Shown one piece after another: positions 16,792 through 25,401 of a stretch of 34,313 nt of DNA. Origin of the DNA: Candidatus Gorgonimonas eunicellae (lineage in GTDB: Bacteria; Pseudomonadota; Gammaproteobacteria; Pseudomonadales; Endozoicomonadaceae); contig CAKMZJ010000017.1 of assembly GCA_929200395.1 (NCBI GenBank), forward strand, positions 1 through 34,313, written 5' to 3'. Under the pieces are notes generated by a model that was not told where the DNA came from, did not search any database, and worked only from the letters and a program-made list of their open reading frames with translations. The number at the start of each line of letters is the position of its first letter. Position 1 is the stretch's first letter. The position numbers and the translations under genes are program-made.

Positions 16792-18354
16792 CTAACTAGT
16801 AATTATTCCTCTTCTTGCTTGATATACAGAATTAATAATAGAAAGTAGTGAACTGAGTAAGCTTGTTATATACTCATTGGATTTCTGCATAAACATTCTA
16901 GCATTATCTTTAGTTAATTGTAATTGTGCTTGTACAGCATCTTGTATTTTTATATTTGCTTGATTTATAGTAACATAGTAATCTGTAATACCATTTATAA
17001 AACCTTTACCAGCACTAACTAATTGAGAATAACCGTTCAATCTTGCAACCTTAAGATCAACCTTTCTTAAGATTTGTCTTTGCTTTTCTTCTGCATCACC
17101 TCGCTCTCTTACTGCTGTTGTTTTTAATGCCTCCTGGTCATCAATTCCTTTACTAGTTATGTCTATTTCTTTCTCAAGTTTTTTATATTCATCGCTATCT
17201 CTCGGAGTGTTCTTTGCATCTAAATCTGATCTTTGTCGTTCTAAACCTTTCAATTTACTCTTATTAGTTGCTAGCCCTTTATCCATTGTATCTATAGTCT
17301 TATTCGCTTCTTTTAACATATCTTTAGTCTCGCCAGTTTCTTTAGATAAACCACGTAACCCTGAAGATGAAGCTCCTATAGAAAGACCGGCCGCACCAGC
17401 AGTTACTAACGATTCTGATATACCTCCAGCTAGTTTTGCAACAGCTTGTTCCATTAACTCGTCTTTTTGAGACATGATACTAGATACTTTTAGCTTAGTT
17501 TGTACTATTTCGTAATCAAGCTGAGCAAGAAATTCTTTTGCCAGAGAGTTTAAATATAATGTCATTACCCTTAAAGTCATATCTCGTTTAAGGGGTGCTA
17601 AAAAAAACTTTTTCATTGTAGCATCTAAAGATTTCACATCGGCATCACTAATTCTTGTAGTATGGTATAACTCCTCTATAGAAGGGTCGCTAAAAGTTGC
17701 GTGAAGATATCCTGCACCACCTTCTGCAATCTTAAGGTGTGCATCAACTGTAAGAACTTTTTTCGAACTACCTGCCTTTGCAGCTTCAGAAGCTGTGGCT
17801 ACTTGCGATGCTGCTCCGCTCTTTTGAGACTTGTCTGTTTGTTTCTGTTTAGTCTGTGCAAACTCAAAATATTTTTCTTTTTTAGGTTTGCGATCAGTAT
17901 CTCTACTAAACTGATCCCATTCTTCTTTTTCTGTTTTGTCTTTACGGCCTTCTACATCACCTTTCTTTCTCTCTCTTTTTGCAGTTTTGTTTGATTCTGT
18001 TTGTAGATTATCGTGATAATGAACCGTACCCTCAAGCTCGTCGCGTCTAACCTTTGATTTTACTTCTTTTTGTATATGATCATCATAATGGAGACCCTCG
18101 AGACTTTCTTTTCTAGCCCTTAATTTTGCTTCTTTTTGTACACCATCATCATAATGGACTACACCCTCAAGTTTTTTATTTCTGGCTTTTATTTGTGCGT
18201 TATCGCTATAATCAGGATCATTTTCACTTACAGGTTGATTATTTTTTTTTGATGCTTTTGAATTTTTATTTTTTCCTTTAATAACGTTTCCGGATGATTT
18301 ATCAGTACCTGTATAATTAAATCTACTTTGTCGATCGACTCTATTAATACTCAT
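16792..18354 (-). CDS. Coiled-coil translocator-like protein with three-fold N-terminal repeat
   Basis: A 520-aa protein starting at the ATG at 18354, preceded by GAGG; a TTG at 18366 is the alternative. Residues 62-129 contain three copies of a 22-23-residue unit with the pattern LEG.HYDD..QKE.K.R.R, and a weaker half copy precedes them. A Lys-rich stretch follows. Residues about 250-520 are helical: a long amphipathic helix, a small Gly/Ala-rich hydrophobic segment (about 303-330, AVAKLAGGISESLVTAGAAG), a charged coiled coil (about 335-420) and a C-terminal helix (MFMQKSNEYITSLLSSLL). Such a layout fits type III translocators of the SipC/EspB/SctB or SctE kind. It starts 20 nt after the pore-like gene ends. 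The role is inferred from layout and operon. Confidence 0.6.
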   Translation of the reverse strand: MSINRVDRQSRFNYTGTDKSSGNVIKGKNKNSKASKKNNQPVSENDPDYSDNAQIKARNKKLEGVVHYDDGVQKEAKLRARKESLEGLHYDDHIQKEVKSKVRRDELEGTVHYHDNLQTESNKTAKRERKKGDVEGRKDKTEKEEWDQFSRDTDRKPKKEKYFEFAQTKQKQTDKSQKSGAASQVATASEAAKAGSSKKVLTVDAHLKIAEGGAGYLHATFSDPSIEELYHTTRISDADVKSLDATMKKFFLAPLKRDMTLRVMTLYLNSLAKEFLAQLDYEIVQTKLKVSSIMSQKDELMEQAVAKLAGGISESLVTAGAAGLSIGASSSGLRGLSKETGETKDMLKEANKTIDTMDKGLATNKSKLKGLERQRSDLDAKNTPRDSDEYKKLEKEIDITSKGIDDQEALKTTAVRERGDAEEKQRQILRKVDLKVARLNGYSQLVSAGKGFINGITDYYVTINQANIKIQDAVQAQLQLTKDNARMFMQKSNEYITSLLSSLLSIINSVYQARRGIITS

Positions 18355-18374
18355 AATAAACCTCAAAAAATATA

Positions 18375-20354
18375 TTAGGCTACTTTTGATCTCATATTAA
18401 GCAGTTTAATCGCTTGGTATTCAGAATCTAGGGTTTTTACTACCGATCCTGTTGCTTCAGATATTCTTTTTACGCTTTTTTGCATTAATGTTTGAGCGAC
18501 ATGTTCATGCTGTTCTATATTCTCAAATACACCTTGTATCTCAGTAACTTTTGCTTGCAATGTAGTCGCTCCATAATCAAGATAAGTTTTATAGCCCATT
18601 AAACCAGCCTGAGACCCACCTAGTATACCTTGAGTAATCCCAACAGTGTGTTTAGCCCATGAAGAAGTAAGCTCAGCCTCTGCTGCCGATGTATCTGCGA
18701 GCTCAGCAAAAAATGTAGCTAATCTAGTACCGGCATTTGCCGCAGAAGCTAACGCAGGAGACAAAGATGCAATCTTATTCGAAATCGCATCTAGCACCTT
18801 AATAATTCCTTCACCAACTGTCGACCCAGCCGCAAAAGATGTTCCTATTGTTATAATAACTAATCCAGCCTGTATCCCCATAGTAGTGTATTGAGTATCT
18901 TTCAAAGCTTTTTTTTGACTAGCTCCATAAGACCTATAAGATTTATATATACAGGCATCAAATGTACCCATTGTTCTTCCTTCTACAGTTGTAGTGGCAA
19001 CTTCTCCTGAGGATATACCTAAAGAAACCATACCTGCTATTACCCCTACAATTGCTAGAACTAGAACAGGTCCCATTGTACCTCCTGTTCCAACTATAGC
19101 AACAAGCGATATTATAACAGCTACAACTGCCATAACCACACCTAGTATGCCTAGAGCCTTTTGTACTTTTCTAGATTCTTCTTGCTTTTCATTCACCTCT
19201 TTCATTTCTGATATTTGCTTGTCTGAAGCCAAACTTCTAGCTTTTTGAGCATCAGATAAATCAGCTGATGTCGTTTTACCTTTACCTTTCTTTAGCTTTT
19301 CCATTTCTATCATAATTTTGATAGAATAAGATCCTCGGGTATCTAAATACCTATTTATTAAAGATTGCAAAGACGCATTATTTGCAATATTATTTATGTT
19401 TCCTTTTAATGCCATAGAATATTTTCTAGCGTTTAAAATATGCTCGGGAATATTTTTATCGAAATGACTAGTGTTATCCTTTGAATATGTTTGATCATCG
19501 CTAATCTCAGATCCATAACTAGAAAATTTTTTGGATTTATTCTGATGTAATTTATTAAATTCTGACATTTCCTTAGCGTTGGATTTATTAGCAGCTTGAG
19601 GTTCTAGATTATTTGCTAAGCTACTACTATCATCATCAAATAAACTTGTTGTTGCAGATTTACCATCTTTGCTTTTGCCTTTTAAAGTATTTTTGGTGTT
19701 TGGAGACTTGCTTTCTTTAGTTCCTATCTTTGCTTGAAATGTTTTAACACCCTGAATAAGGACATCTAAAAATTCATCCATTTCTTGTTGTGTGCTTATA
19801 GCACCTGAACTAGCCTTAGATATCTTAGCTTCAGAATCTATAGTTTTACTATGAGCAGCTTTAGTAGCTGTAGATGCCTTATTTTTCTTATTAATATTCG
19901 TTTTACTCTGATTTTGAGCAACCTTAGATGATGTGCTGGATTTTTCTTCTAATTTTTTTTTGCTTGATGCAGCTACGCTACTAGAAAGGGTTTTTGATCT
20001 TAACTTATTTGTGCTTTGAGATTCTTCGTCTTTCGCAGATGATGCCTTGCTATCATCCTTAAAATTCTTAGCATCAGTGGTATCTGTTTCTTCTTTCCAT
20101 GGTGCTAATATAGGCCTGCTACCGAGAAGTGATTTCCCTGCTAAACCAAAATTTTTAATTGTTTCAGAATGAGAAACATAAAGCGATTTTAACAGTTTTT
20201 GATGATCTTTACTATCAGTCTTTGCTTTACTAGATTCCTTTTCACTCTGAATAGTTTTATCTTTATCAGCTTTAGACTTAGCCTTGCTAGCTTTATTTTG
20301 AGATGGATCGGTTGCCCTGCGATTAACCGGACTGCTATTAACAGAAATACCCAT
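18375..20354 (-). CDS. Type III secretion translocator, SctE (YopB/IpaB/SipB)-like
   Basis: A 659-aa protein without a signal peptide. The first 300 residues are a low-complexity Lys/Ser/Ala-rich, probably disordered region. A helical stretch (about 310-390) precedes a long hydrophobic hairpin (about 396-445: ALGILGVVMAVVAVIISLV, then GPVLVLAIVGVIAGMVSLG). A second hydrophobic stretch is at about 488-508. The tail is helical. This coil, membrane hairpin, coil layout is that of the large pore-forming translocator SctE, which inserts into the host membrane at the needle tip. SipB/IpaB are about 580-590 aa, so the N terminus is longer here. It is the first gene of the operon, preceded by TGGAGT. 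No SycD/SicA-type chaperone gene is upstream; znuC is. Confidence 0.72.
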   Translation of the reverse strand: MGISVNSSPVNRRATDPSQNKASKAKSKADKDKTIQSEKESSKAKTDSKDHQKLLKSLYVSHSETIKNFGLAGKSLLGSRPILAPWKEETDTTDAKNFKDDSKASSAKDEESQSTNKLRSKTLSSSVAASSKKKLEEKSSTSSKVAQNQSKTNINKKNKASTATKAAHSKTIDSEAKISKASSGAISTQQEMDEFLDVLIQGVKTFQAKIGTKESKSPNTKNTLKGKSKDGKSATTSLFDDDSSSLANNLEPQAANKSNAKEMSEFNKLHQNKSKKFSSYGSEISDDQTYSKDNTSHFDKNIPEHILNARKYSMALKGNINNIANNASLQSLINRYLDTRGSYSIKIMIEMEKLKKGKGKTTSADLSDAQKARSLASDKQISEMKEVNEKQEESRKVQKALGILGVVMAVVAVIISLVAIVGTGGTMGPVLVLAIVGVIAGMVSLGISSGEVATTTVEGRTMGTFDACIYKSYRSYGASQKKALKDTQYTTMGIQAGLVIITIGTSFAAGSTVGEGIIKVLDAISNKIASLSPALASAANAGTRLATFFAELADTSAAEAELTSSWAKHTVGITQGILGGSQAGLMGYKTYLDYGATTLQAKVTEIQGVFENIEQHEHVAQTLMQKSVKRISEATGSVVKTLDSEYQAIKLLNMRSKVA

Positions 20355-20464
20355 AAAAACTCCATTTTACTATATTATTAATGCTTTCCTTCTAAAACAA
20401 AAAGCTTTTAATACTCAAAATAAGATTATACGAGATTTTTTATTGTTATTTATACAATTATATA

Positions 20465-20492
20465 TACACGTGGCAGATAAAAATGCCACGTG
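20465..20492. repeat. Dispersed repeat with perfect palindrome
   Basis: CACGTGGCA (20467-20475) and TGCCACGTG (20484-20492) form a perfect 9-bp inverted repeat with an 8-nt loop. The left half is the core of the dispersed repeat. It lies between the ends of znuC and the start of the translocator operon, so it could act as a hairpin terminator for znuC. Confidence 0.7.
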
Positions 20493-20578
20493 CACAAAAA
20501 ACGTGCTATTTAACTAGCTACCTTATTGAAATTATAGTTCATAACCTAAATTATACAATTAATTTAAAATTTTTTTGA

Positions 20579-21328
20579 CTACTTAGGTATTATTGATCCA
20601 GAGACATCGTGAATATGATCGTGCTGGTGATGGTAAAAAGCTATATCTTTATTGTCAGGAATATTAAAAATTTTACTATATTCAGGATTGTTTTTTACTT
20701 GCTGCGGAGTCCCTAAGCAACATATATGCTTATTTAAGCAAACAACCCTGTTAGTTGCTGCCATTACAATATGTAGATCGTGTGAAACCATTAATACTGC
20801 CCTGTTAGCTGTATCTGCATTACGCATATCCATGATAATTTTATATAGGTCTCTTTGACCATAGAAATCTATCCCTTGCATTGGTTCATCTAAGATCAAT
20901 AGTTCAGGATTATTTAGCATTGATCTAGATAATAGCACTCGCTGTAATTCACCTCCTGACAGATGATCTAATTGTTGATTAATACTCTTAACTACACCAG
21001 TAATCTCTAAGTATTCATTAATTTTTTTGATAGAAATATCTTTATTAGCTAAGCGTAAAAAATCTTTTACTGTTATAGGCATATAACGATTAACAATAAT
21101 TTTTTGTGGTACATAACCAATTCGGAGATTAGGCCTTAGCCAGCAATTACCTGAAGTTGGTTGCTGGATCTTAGTTGCTATTTTTACTAAAGATGTTTTA
21201 CCCGAACCGTTTGGTCCTATTAGGGTTACTATTTCACCTGATGCAATATCAAAAGAAATATCTTTGAGTATTTGGTTATAGCCATGCTTTAAGCTTATAT
21301 TTTTAAATGATAATACCAAGTTTTCCAT
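20579..21328 (-). CDS. znuC: Zinc ABC transporter ATP-binding protein ZnuC
   Basis: ATPase subunit of a zinc importer. The protein is 249 aa from the ATG at 21328; a GTG at 21334 is two codons upstream. It has Walker A GPNGSGKT (38-45), a Q-loop in GYVPQK, signature LSGGELQR, Walker B LLILDEP and the switch SHDLH. The tail has an HHQHDHIHD cluster, which is typical of zinc-transport ATPases and supports ZnuC over other ABC proteins. The partner genes znuA and znuB are not in this window. No clear Shine-Dalgarno sequence. It lies between spoT and the translocator operon, all on the minus strand. Confidence 0.88.
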   Translation of the reverse strand: MENLVLSFKNISLKHGYNQILKDISFDIASGEIVTLIGPNGSGKTSLVKIATKIQQPTSGNCWLRPNLRIGYVPQKIIVNRYMPITVKDFLRLANKDISIKKINEYLEITGVVKSINQQLDHLSGGELQRVLLSRSMLNNPELLILDEPMQGIDFYGQRDLYKIIMDMRNADTANRAVLMVSHDLHIVMAATNRVVCLNKHICCLGTPQQVKNNPEYSKIFNIPDNKDIAFYHHQHDHIHDVSGSIIPK

Positions 21329-21417
21329 ATTCACTACTTATATATTTTAATTTCTTCAATTACTAGTTGTATACACACCTCTACCTAAAGAAGCGGCTAT
21401 ACCTTTAAGATATCAAC

Positions 21418-23541
21418 TTAAGAACCTTTCCTTCTATGTATAGACAAAACCCCTTTAATAATCCGTATTTTTTTTATTATATTAGCTAAATGCAACCTGT
21501 TTTTTACATTAATTAGTAGCTGTGCTATAAAAAATTTTGCATTTTGTTCTTCTATACTTATTTTTTCTATATTGGCATCTTCTATAGCTATACATGTAGC
21601 AATATGTGCTATCATTCCTTTAAATCTAGTAGATTCTATGTATAACTCTACCGAAAATTCTCCAGGTACGTTTTTATCCCATTCAACATCAAGAATTTTA
21701 TCGGGATTATTTTGTCTAATATCGTTAATATTTTGACAAGATTCCACATGAATAACCATGCCTCTACCAGCACTAACATGACCTATAACAGGATCCCCTG
21801 GTATCGGATGACAGCATTTACCATAAGTTACAACTAAACTTTCAGCACCACGAATATATATAGGTTTAGAATTATCAATCTGTGCTTTTTGCGATGACTT
21901 GTCGGAATTAGAAGATAGTATTTTAGCAATAACATATGCCATTCTATTACCTAAACCTATATCTTCTAATAAATTCTCAAGCGAAATAATTGATAAGTTT
22001 TTTAACTGCTTACTTAGAACATCGGATCCTATAGTGCTTAAACTCAAGCCATAACTTTGCAATGCCTTGTTAAGCAACCTTTTACCTAGTGAAATAGACT
22101 CACTTTTGCGTTGATGTTTAAGAAAGTTTCTGATGTGGGATCTTGCTTTACCTGTTACAATAAAATCTAACCAACCAGCACTTGGGGTAGCTTTAGGCGC
22201 TGTTACTATTTCTACTGTTTGTCCGCTTTGTAATGGGGTGCTTAAAGAAGATAAGTTTTTATCTATTCGACAAGAAATACAAGAATTTCCTAATTCTGTA
22301 TGTATAGCATAAGCATAGTCTACAGGTGTAGCTCCTCGAGGAAGTTCGAAAATATGACCTTTAGGAGAAAATACATATATTTCATCTGGAAATAAATCTA
22401 CTTTTACATTTTCAATAAACTCTATGGAATCACCAGCACTTTTTTGTAACTCTAACACTCCCTTTAACCACTGGCTTATACGTGTTCTACTGCTCGGTGG
22501 AAATTCTTCTCTTGATTTATAAAAAGAATGTGCTGCTATACCATAATTAGCCATTTCATCCATTTCTTTAGTTCTAATTTGAATTTCAATAGGTATACCA
22601 TGCATTCCAAATAACGTTGTATGCAATGATTGATAACCATTAGCTTTAGGTATAGCAATATAGTCTTTAAAACGCCCTGGTATTGGTTTATATAAATTGT
22701 GAGCAACGCCTAAAGTTCTATACGCTTCATCTATATTACTAACTATAACCCTAAAAGCAAAAACATCCATTATGTCGCTAAATGATTTTTTTTGCTCTTT
22801 CATTTTATAATAAATACCATACAAATGTTTTTCTCTACCAAGTACATCTGCATTAATTTTTTCTTTTTTTAACCTATTTAAAATAGTTCTTTGTACTTGA
22901 GAAATTAAATCATGTTGATGCTTTCTGGAACTATTTACCATGCGTTCAATTAATTTTGCTCTTACCGGATAGAGCGAGAAAAATCCTAAATCTTCTAGCT
23001 CTATACGTAACATATGCATGCCTAATCTGTTGGCAATAGGAGCATATATTTCTAAGGTCTCCTTGGCGATACGACAGCGCTTATCGGAGTTCAGAGCCCC
23101 TAAAGTACGCATATTATGCAATCGATCAGATAACTTAATCAAAATAACACGTATATCTTTAGCCATAGCTAAAGCCATTTTTTGGAAATTTTCTGCCTGG
23201 GCAATAGCTCTATCTTCAAAATGCATATGCGTTAATTTGCTGACGCCATCTACTAAATCGGCTATAGTTTCACCAAATTGTTTAGCAATTGCATGTTTTT
23301 CAATTCCTGTATCTTCAATTACATCATGCAACATTGCAGCCATTAAGCTCTGATAATCCATATGCATATCTGCAAGTATTGCAGCAACCTCAAGTGGATG
23401 ATTTATATATGGAATTCCACTACGACGAATTTGACCATCATGAGCTTGTTCTGCATAAAAATAAGCACGACGCACCATGCTTATTTGGCATGGCTGTAAA
23501 TAGGAATTTAAGCGGTTAGCGAATTTTTCTATATTTAGCAA
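21418..23541 (-). CDS. spoT: Bifunctional (p)ppGpp synthetase/hydrolase SpoT
   Basis: SpoT makes and degrades the stringent-response alarmone (p)ppGpp. The 707-aa protein has an N-terminal HD hydrolase domain with H72-D73 in MLHDVIEDTG and DRLHNMRTL (139-147). The synthetase domain has the RFKD motif (290-293) followed by YIAIPKANGYQSLHTTL; RxKD marks bifunctional enzymes, in contrast to the ExDD of RelA. A TGS domain (about 390-450) and a C-terminal ACT domain follow. Length is close to E. coli SpoT (702 aa). The start is a TTG at 23541, with AGGGGA upstream; the next ATG would remove conserved sequence. Confidence 0.95.
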   Translation of the reverse strand: MLNIEKFANRLNSYLQPCQISMVRRAYFYAEQAHDGQIRRSGIPYINHPLEVAAILADMHMDYQSLMAAMLHDVIEDTGIEKHAIAKQFGETIADLVDGVSKLTHMHFEDRAIAQAENFQKMALAMAKDIRVILIKLSDRLHNMRTLGALNSDKRCRIAKETLEIYAPIANRLGMHMLRIELEDLGFFSLYPVRAKLIERMVNSSRKHQHDLISQVQRTILNRLKKEKINADVLGREKHLYGIYYKMKEQKKSFSDIMDVFAFRVIVSNIDEAYRTLGVAHNLYKPIPGRFKDYIAIPKANGYQSLHTTLFGMHGIPIEIQIRTKEMDEMANYGIAAHSFYKSREEFPPSSRTRISQWLKGVLELQKSAGDSIEFIENVKVDLFPDEIYVFSPKGHIFELPRGATPVDYAYAIHTELGNSCISCRIDKNLSSLSTPLQSGQTVEIVTAPKATPSAGWLDFIVTGKARSHIRNFLKHQRKSESISLGKRLLNKALQSYGLSLSTIGSDVLSKQLKNLSIISLENLLEDIGLGNRMAYVIAKILSSNSDKSSQKAQIDNSKPIYIRGAESLVVTYGKCCHPIPGDPVIGHVSAGRGMVIHVESCQNINDIRQNNPDKILDVEWDKNVPGEFSVELYIESTRFKGMIAHIATCIAIEDANIEKISIEEQNAKFFIAQLLINVKNRLHLANIIKKIRIIKGVLSIHRRKGS

Positions 23542-23847
23542 TCCGATATTCCCCTATATGTGGAAGATTAAACCTAAGCGCATAAAATATTTTAAACCTT
23601 TAACTTGTAATCATATCATATGGTTATTGAAAGTTTAATTTTTTTATTTGGTTGCTTTATTAGCAGCGACTATTCCTTTAGTAATACTTGTTAAAATTTG
23701 GCTTTTGAAGCTAAACCTACCCTTATCAGTTGGAAAATAAACCTCTAGTAATTTGTACGTTTCTATGTTACAATGCACTAGTTATTATACCCCTTTACCT
23801 GAGGAGCGGAGCCCCTCACTTAGCAAGAAGCATATAATGGAGTTATT
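23542..23847. other. Divergent spacer with unit-boundary sequence X1 and conserved leader
   Basis: Positions 23610-23637 (ATCATATCATATGGTTATTG and following) recur at 25280-25311 and 28060-28095, next to the surf1 upstream region; I call this boundary X. From 23738 the sequence matches the leader of the broken copy (25348-25455), with TACAAT at 23769-23774 as a possible -10 and a GC-rich hairpin region (23799-23818) before the start. No gene is present. Confidence 0.6.
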
Positions 23848-25077
23848 ATGCCCCCGATTAAATATATACCTATATTACCAAAAACCGCTTCCTCTTTAGA
23901 AAGCACAGTAACAGCACAACAAGATGCCTTATCTAACAATATAACTATAGCCTACACCCAAAACCAAAATGACAACCCTACACCCTCTACATCAACTAAT
24001 CTACCATTACCTTTCAGAAATATAAAAAAAGATTTTATCTTCGCGGAAAAATATAAAACTTTATTAGAATGTTTATCTAAAGGAAAAAACCCTGAAATAA
24101 ACACCTTATTAGTAAATCATGTAAGAGAGATAGATGATTTAGTTCGATCTCATAACGCATCTTTTAGCTCACCACATCAACAATTTATTTTATCTTTATC
24201 TAATAATATACCAGAAGATTTGCAGGATAAAGACTTAAACATTTGTATTAATAACATAAACACTTTATTAAATAAAATATTATTATTTACACAAAAACTA
24301 GTAGAGATTAGAAGCCGTAATATAAATAAAATTAAACAACCTGTTGATACATCTACTGTAATCCGACCAATATGGCTATTTAAAGAGAAAAAAGTTATAA
24401 ATGCTAAATCTTTGATAGATTTATCAGAGGAACAGATTGTACAGATAGCTAATACACCAAATATAGACAAACAACTTATAAATAAAAAATTTATAGGTAA
24501 AGGATTTAGTACTATCCTCCTTATAATCGAAAAAAACAACAGCAATAATCCTAATGCAGCAACAAAACGCAATTCATCAACACTTGAGAGCCCTCCTAAT
24601 ATTAATTATAAAAAAATAAAGTTAGATAAAAAACCACTCAATATAACTGAACTAGCAAGTCAAAATAAACTTTTACTCAACAATCATTTTGAAAAAATAA
24701 AAAATTTTTGTACGGCTCAAAACATTAGTTTTAGCAAATGCAATATAGACCTTCTAAGTTATTTCTATTCTAATTATCCTAAAGCATTGTTTGATGATAA
24801 AGGAAACTATTTATTAGCTAAATTACTAGATAAACTATATTTAATTATAACCGAGTCAAGTAAATATAATAATGTCACATCTACTTTTTTTTGTATTTAC
24901 CCTATATTTACTTGTCATACCAGTACACATCTTGAATCTATTTTAGCTCTACCTGATGAGCTAATAAAAGATCCTTCTTTTAACCAAAGTTTATTTAAAC
25001 TAGTAACAACGTATAAAAATAAAAAGCTTGGTTATCCCACCGTAGATGAGATATTAGCTGCTAAGACATCAGATTAA
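23848..25077 (+). CDS. Unknown array protein, copy 1 (intact, 409 aa)
   Basis: I do not recognise this 409-aa protein. It is helical, has no signal peptide or membrane segment, and starts with a Pro/Ser/Thr-rich stretch to about residue 55. Residues 192-216 contain LSEEQIVQIANTPN followed by KQLINKKFI, which loosely resembles one TALE/BAT helix-loop-helix repeat. Residues 240-262 hold two basic clusters, KR and KKIKLDKK, that resemble a nuclear localisation signal. Both ideas are speculative. The ATG has TGGAG upstream. It is the first member of a local array: a broken copy (25456) and a second intact copy (26056) follow, the latter about 90% identical. A host-directed role is plausible from lineage restriction and rapid duplication. 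Confidence 0.7.
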   Translation: MPPIKYIPILPKTASSLESTVTAQQDALSNNITIAYTQNQNDNPTPSTSTNLPLPFRNIKKDFIFAEKYKTLLECLSKGKNPEINTLLVNHVREIDDLVRSHNASFSSPHQQFILSLSNNIPEDLQDKDLNICINNINTLLNKILLFTQKLVEIRSRNINKIKQPVDTSTVIRPIWLFKEKKVINAKSLIDLSEEQIVQIANTPNIDKQLINKKFIGKGFSTILLIIEKNNSNNPNAATKRNSSTLESPPNINYKKIKLDKKPLNITELASQNKLLLNNHFEKIKNFCTAQNISFSKCNIDLLSYFYSNYPKALFDDKGNYLLAKLLDKLYLIITESSKYNNVTSTFFCIYPIFTCHTSTHLESILALPDELIKDPSFNQSLFKLVTTYKNKKLGYPTVDEILAAKTSD

Positions 25078-25109
25078 AGCTATAAATTTTAATTAGAAAA
25101 CTTTTTTCA

Positions 25110-25312
25110 CTAGCTTTTACGCAAAAATATTATATACAGTATTGTCAGTGTAATTGCCATTAATAGCCACTGAATACAATAACCTAAATGCATCAGTGGT
25201 TTTATAGGCAAGTTAAAAGCTTGAAATTTACATATCCTTGGTGGCATATTAACATAAAAGTTAGATTGCTCATTTGCCATCATATCATATTATATAGTTA
25301 TTAAAAGTTTAC
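25110..25312 (-). pseudogene. Deleted copy of surf1 (C-terminal fragment plus upstream remnant)
   Basis: Positions 25110-25242 match the last 44 codons of surf1 (27318-27449) almost exactly, including the stop. At 25243 the sequence jumps to DNA upstream of surf1 (28020-28095), GGCATATTAACATAAAAGTT, ending in boundary X (25280-25311). About 570 bp are missing between these parts. A full surf1 was therefore duplicated and then deleted internally. Confidence 0.9.
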
Positions 25313-25314
25313 TT

Positions 25315-25348
25315 TATACACGTGGTAGATGAAAATGCTACGTGTATA
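25315..25348. repeat. Dispersed repeat, inverted-repeat copy
   Basis: TATACACGTGGTAGATG is followed by AAAATGCTACGTGTATA; the arms pair with two G-T type mismatches. It is the same core as copies A and B and is positioned between the surf1 remnant and the leader of the broken array copy. Confidence 0.7.
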
Positions 25349-25377
25349 AACCTCTAGTAGTTTGTACGTTTCTATGT

Positions 25378-25383
25378 TATAAT
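25378..25383 (+). promoter_or_regulatory. Likely -10 element (TATAAT) of the array leader
   Basis: TATAAT occurs in a leader conserved with copy 1, where it reads TACAAT. No good -35 is seen. A palindrome TGAGGAGGCTCCTTA (25410-25424) lies in the transcribed leader, and its counterpart before copy 3 is perfect (26010-26024). Confidence 0.45.
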
Positions 25384-25401
25384 GCACCACTGATTATACC
25401 C

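Noticed and set aside
17159-19248. Several plus-strand open frames (17159-17470, 17701-17994, 18646-18894, 18994-19248)
   Set aside because: They lie antisense inside the translocator genes, have no ribosome sites, and have translations that mirror the low-complexity coding strand.
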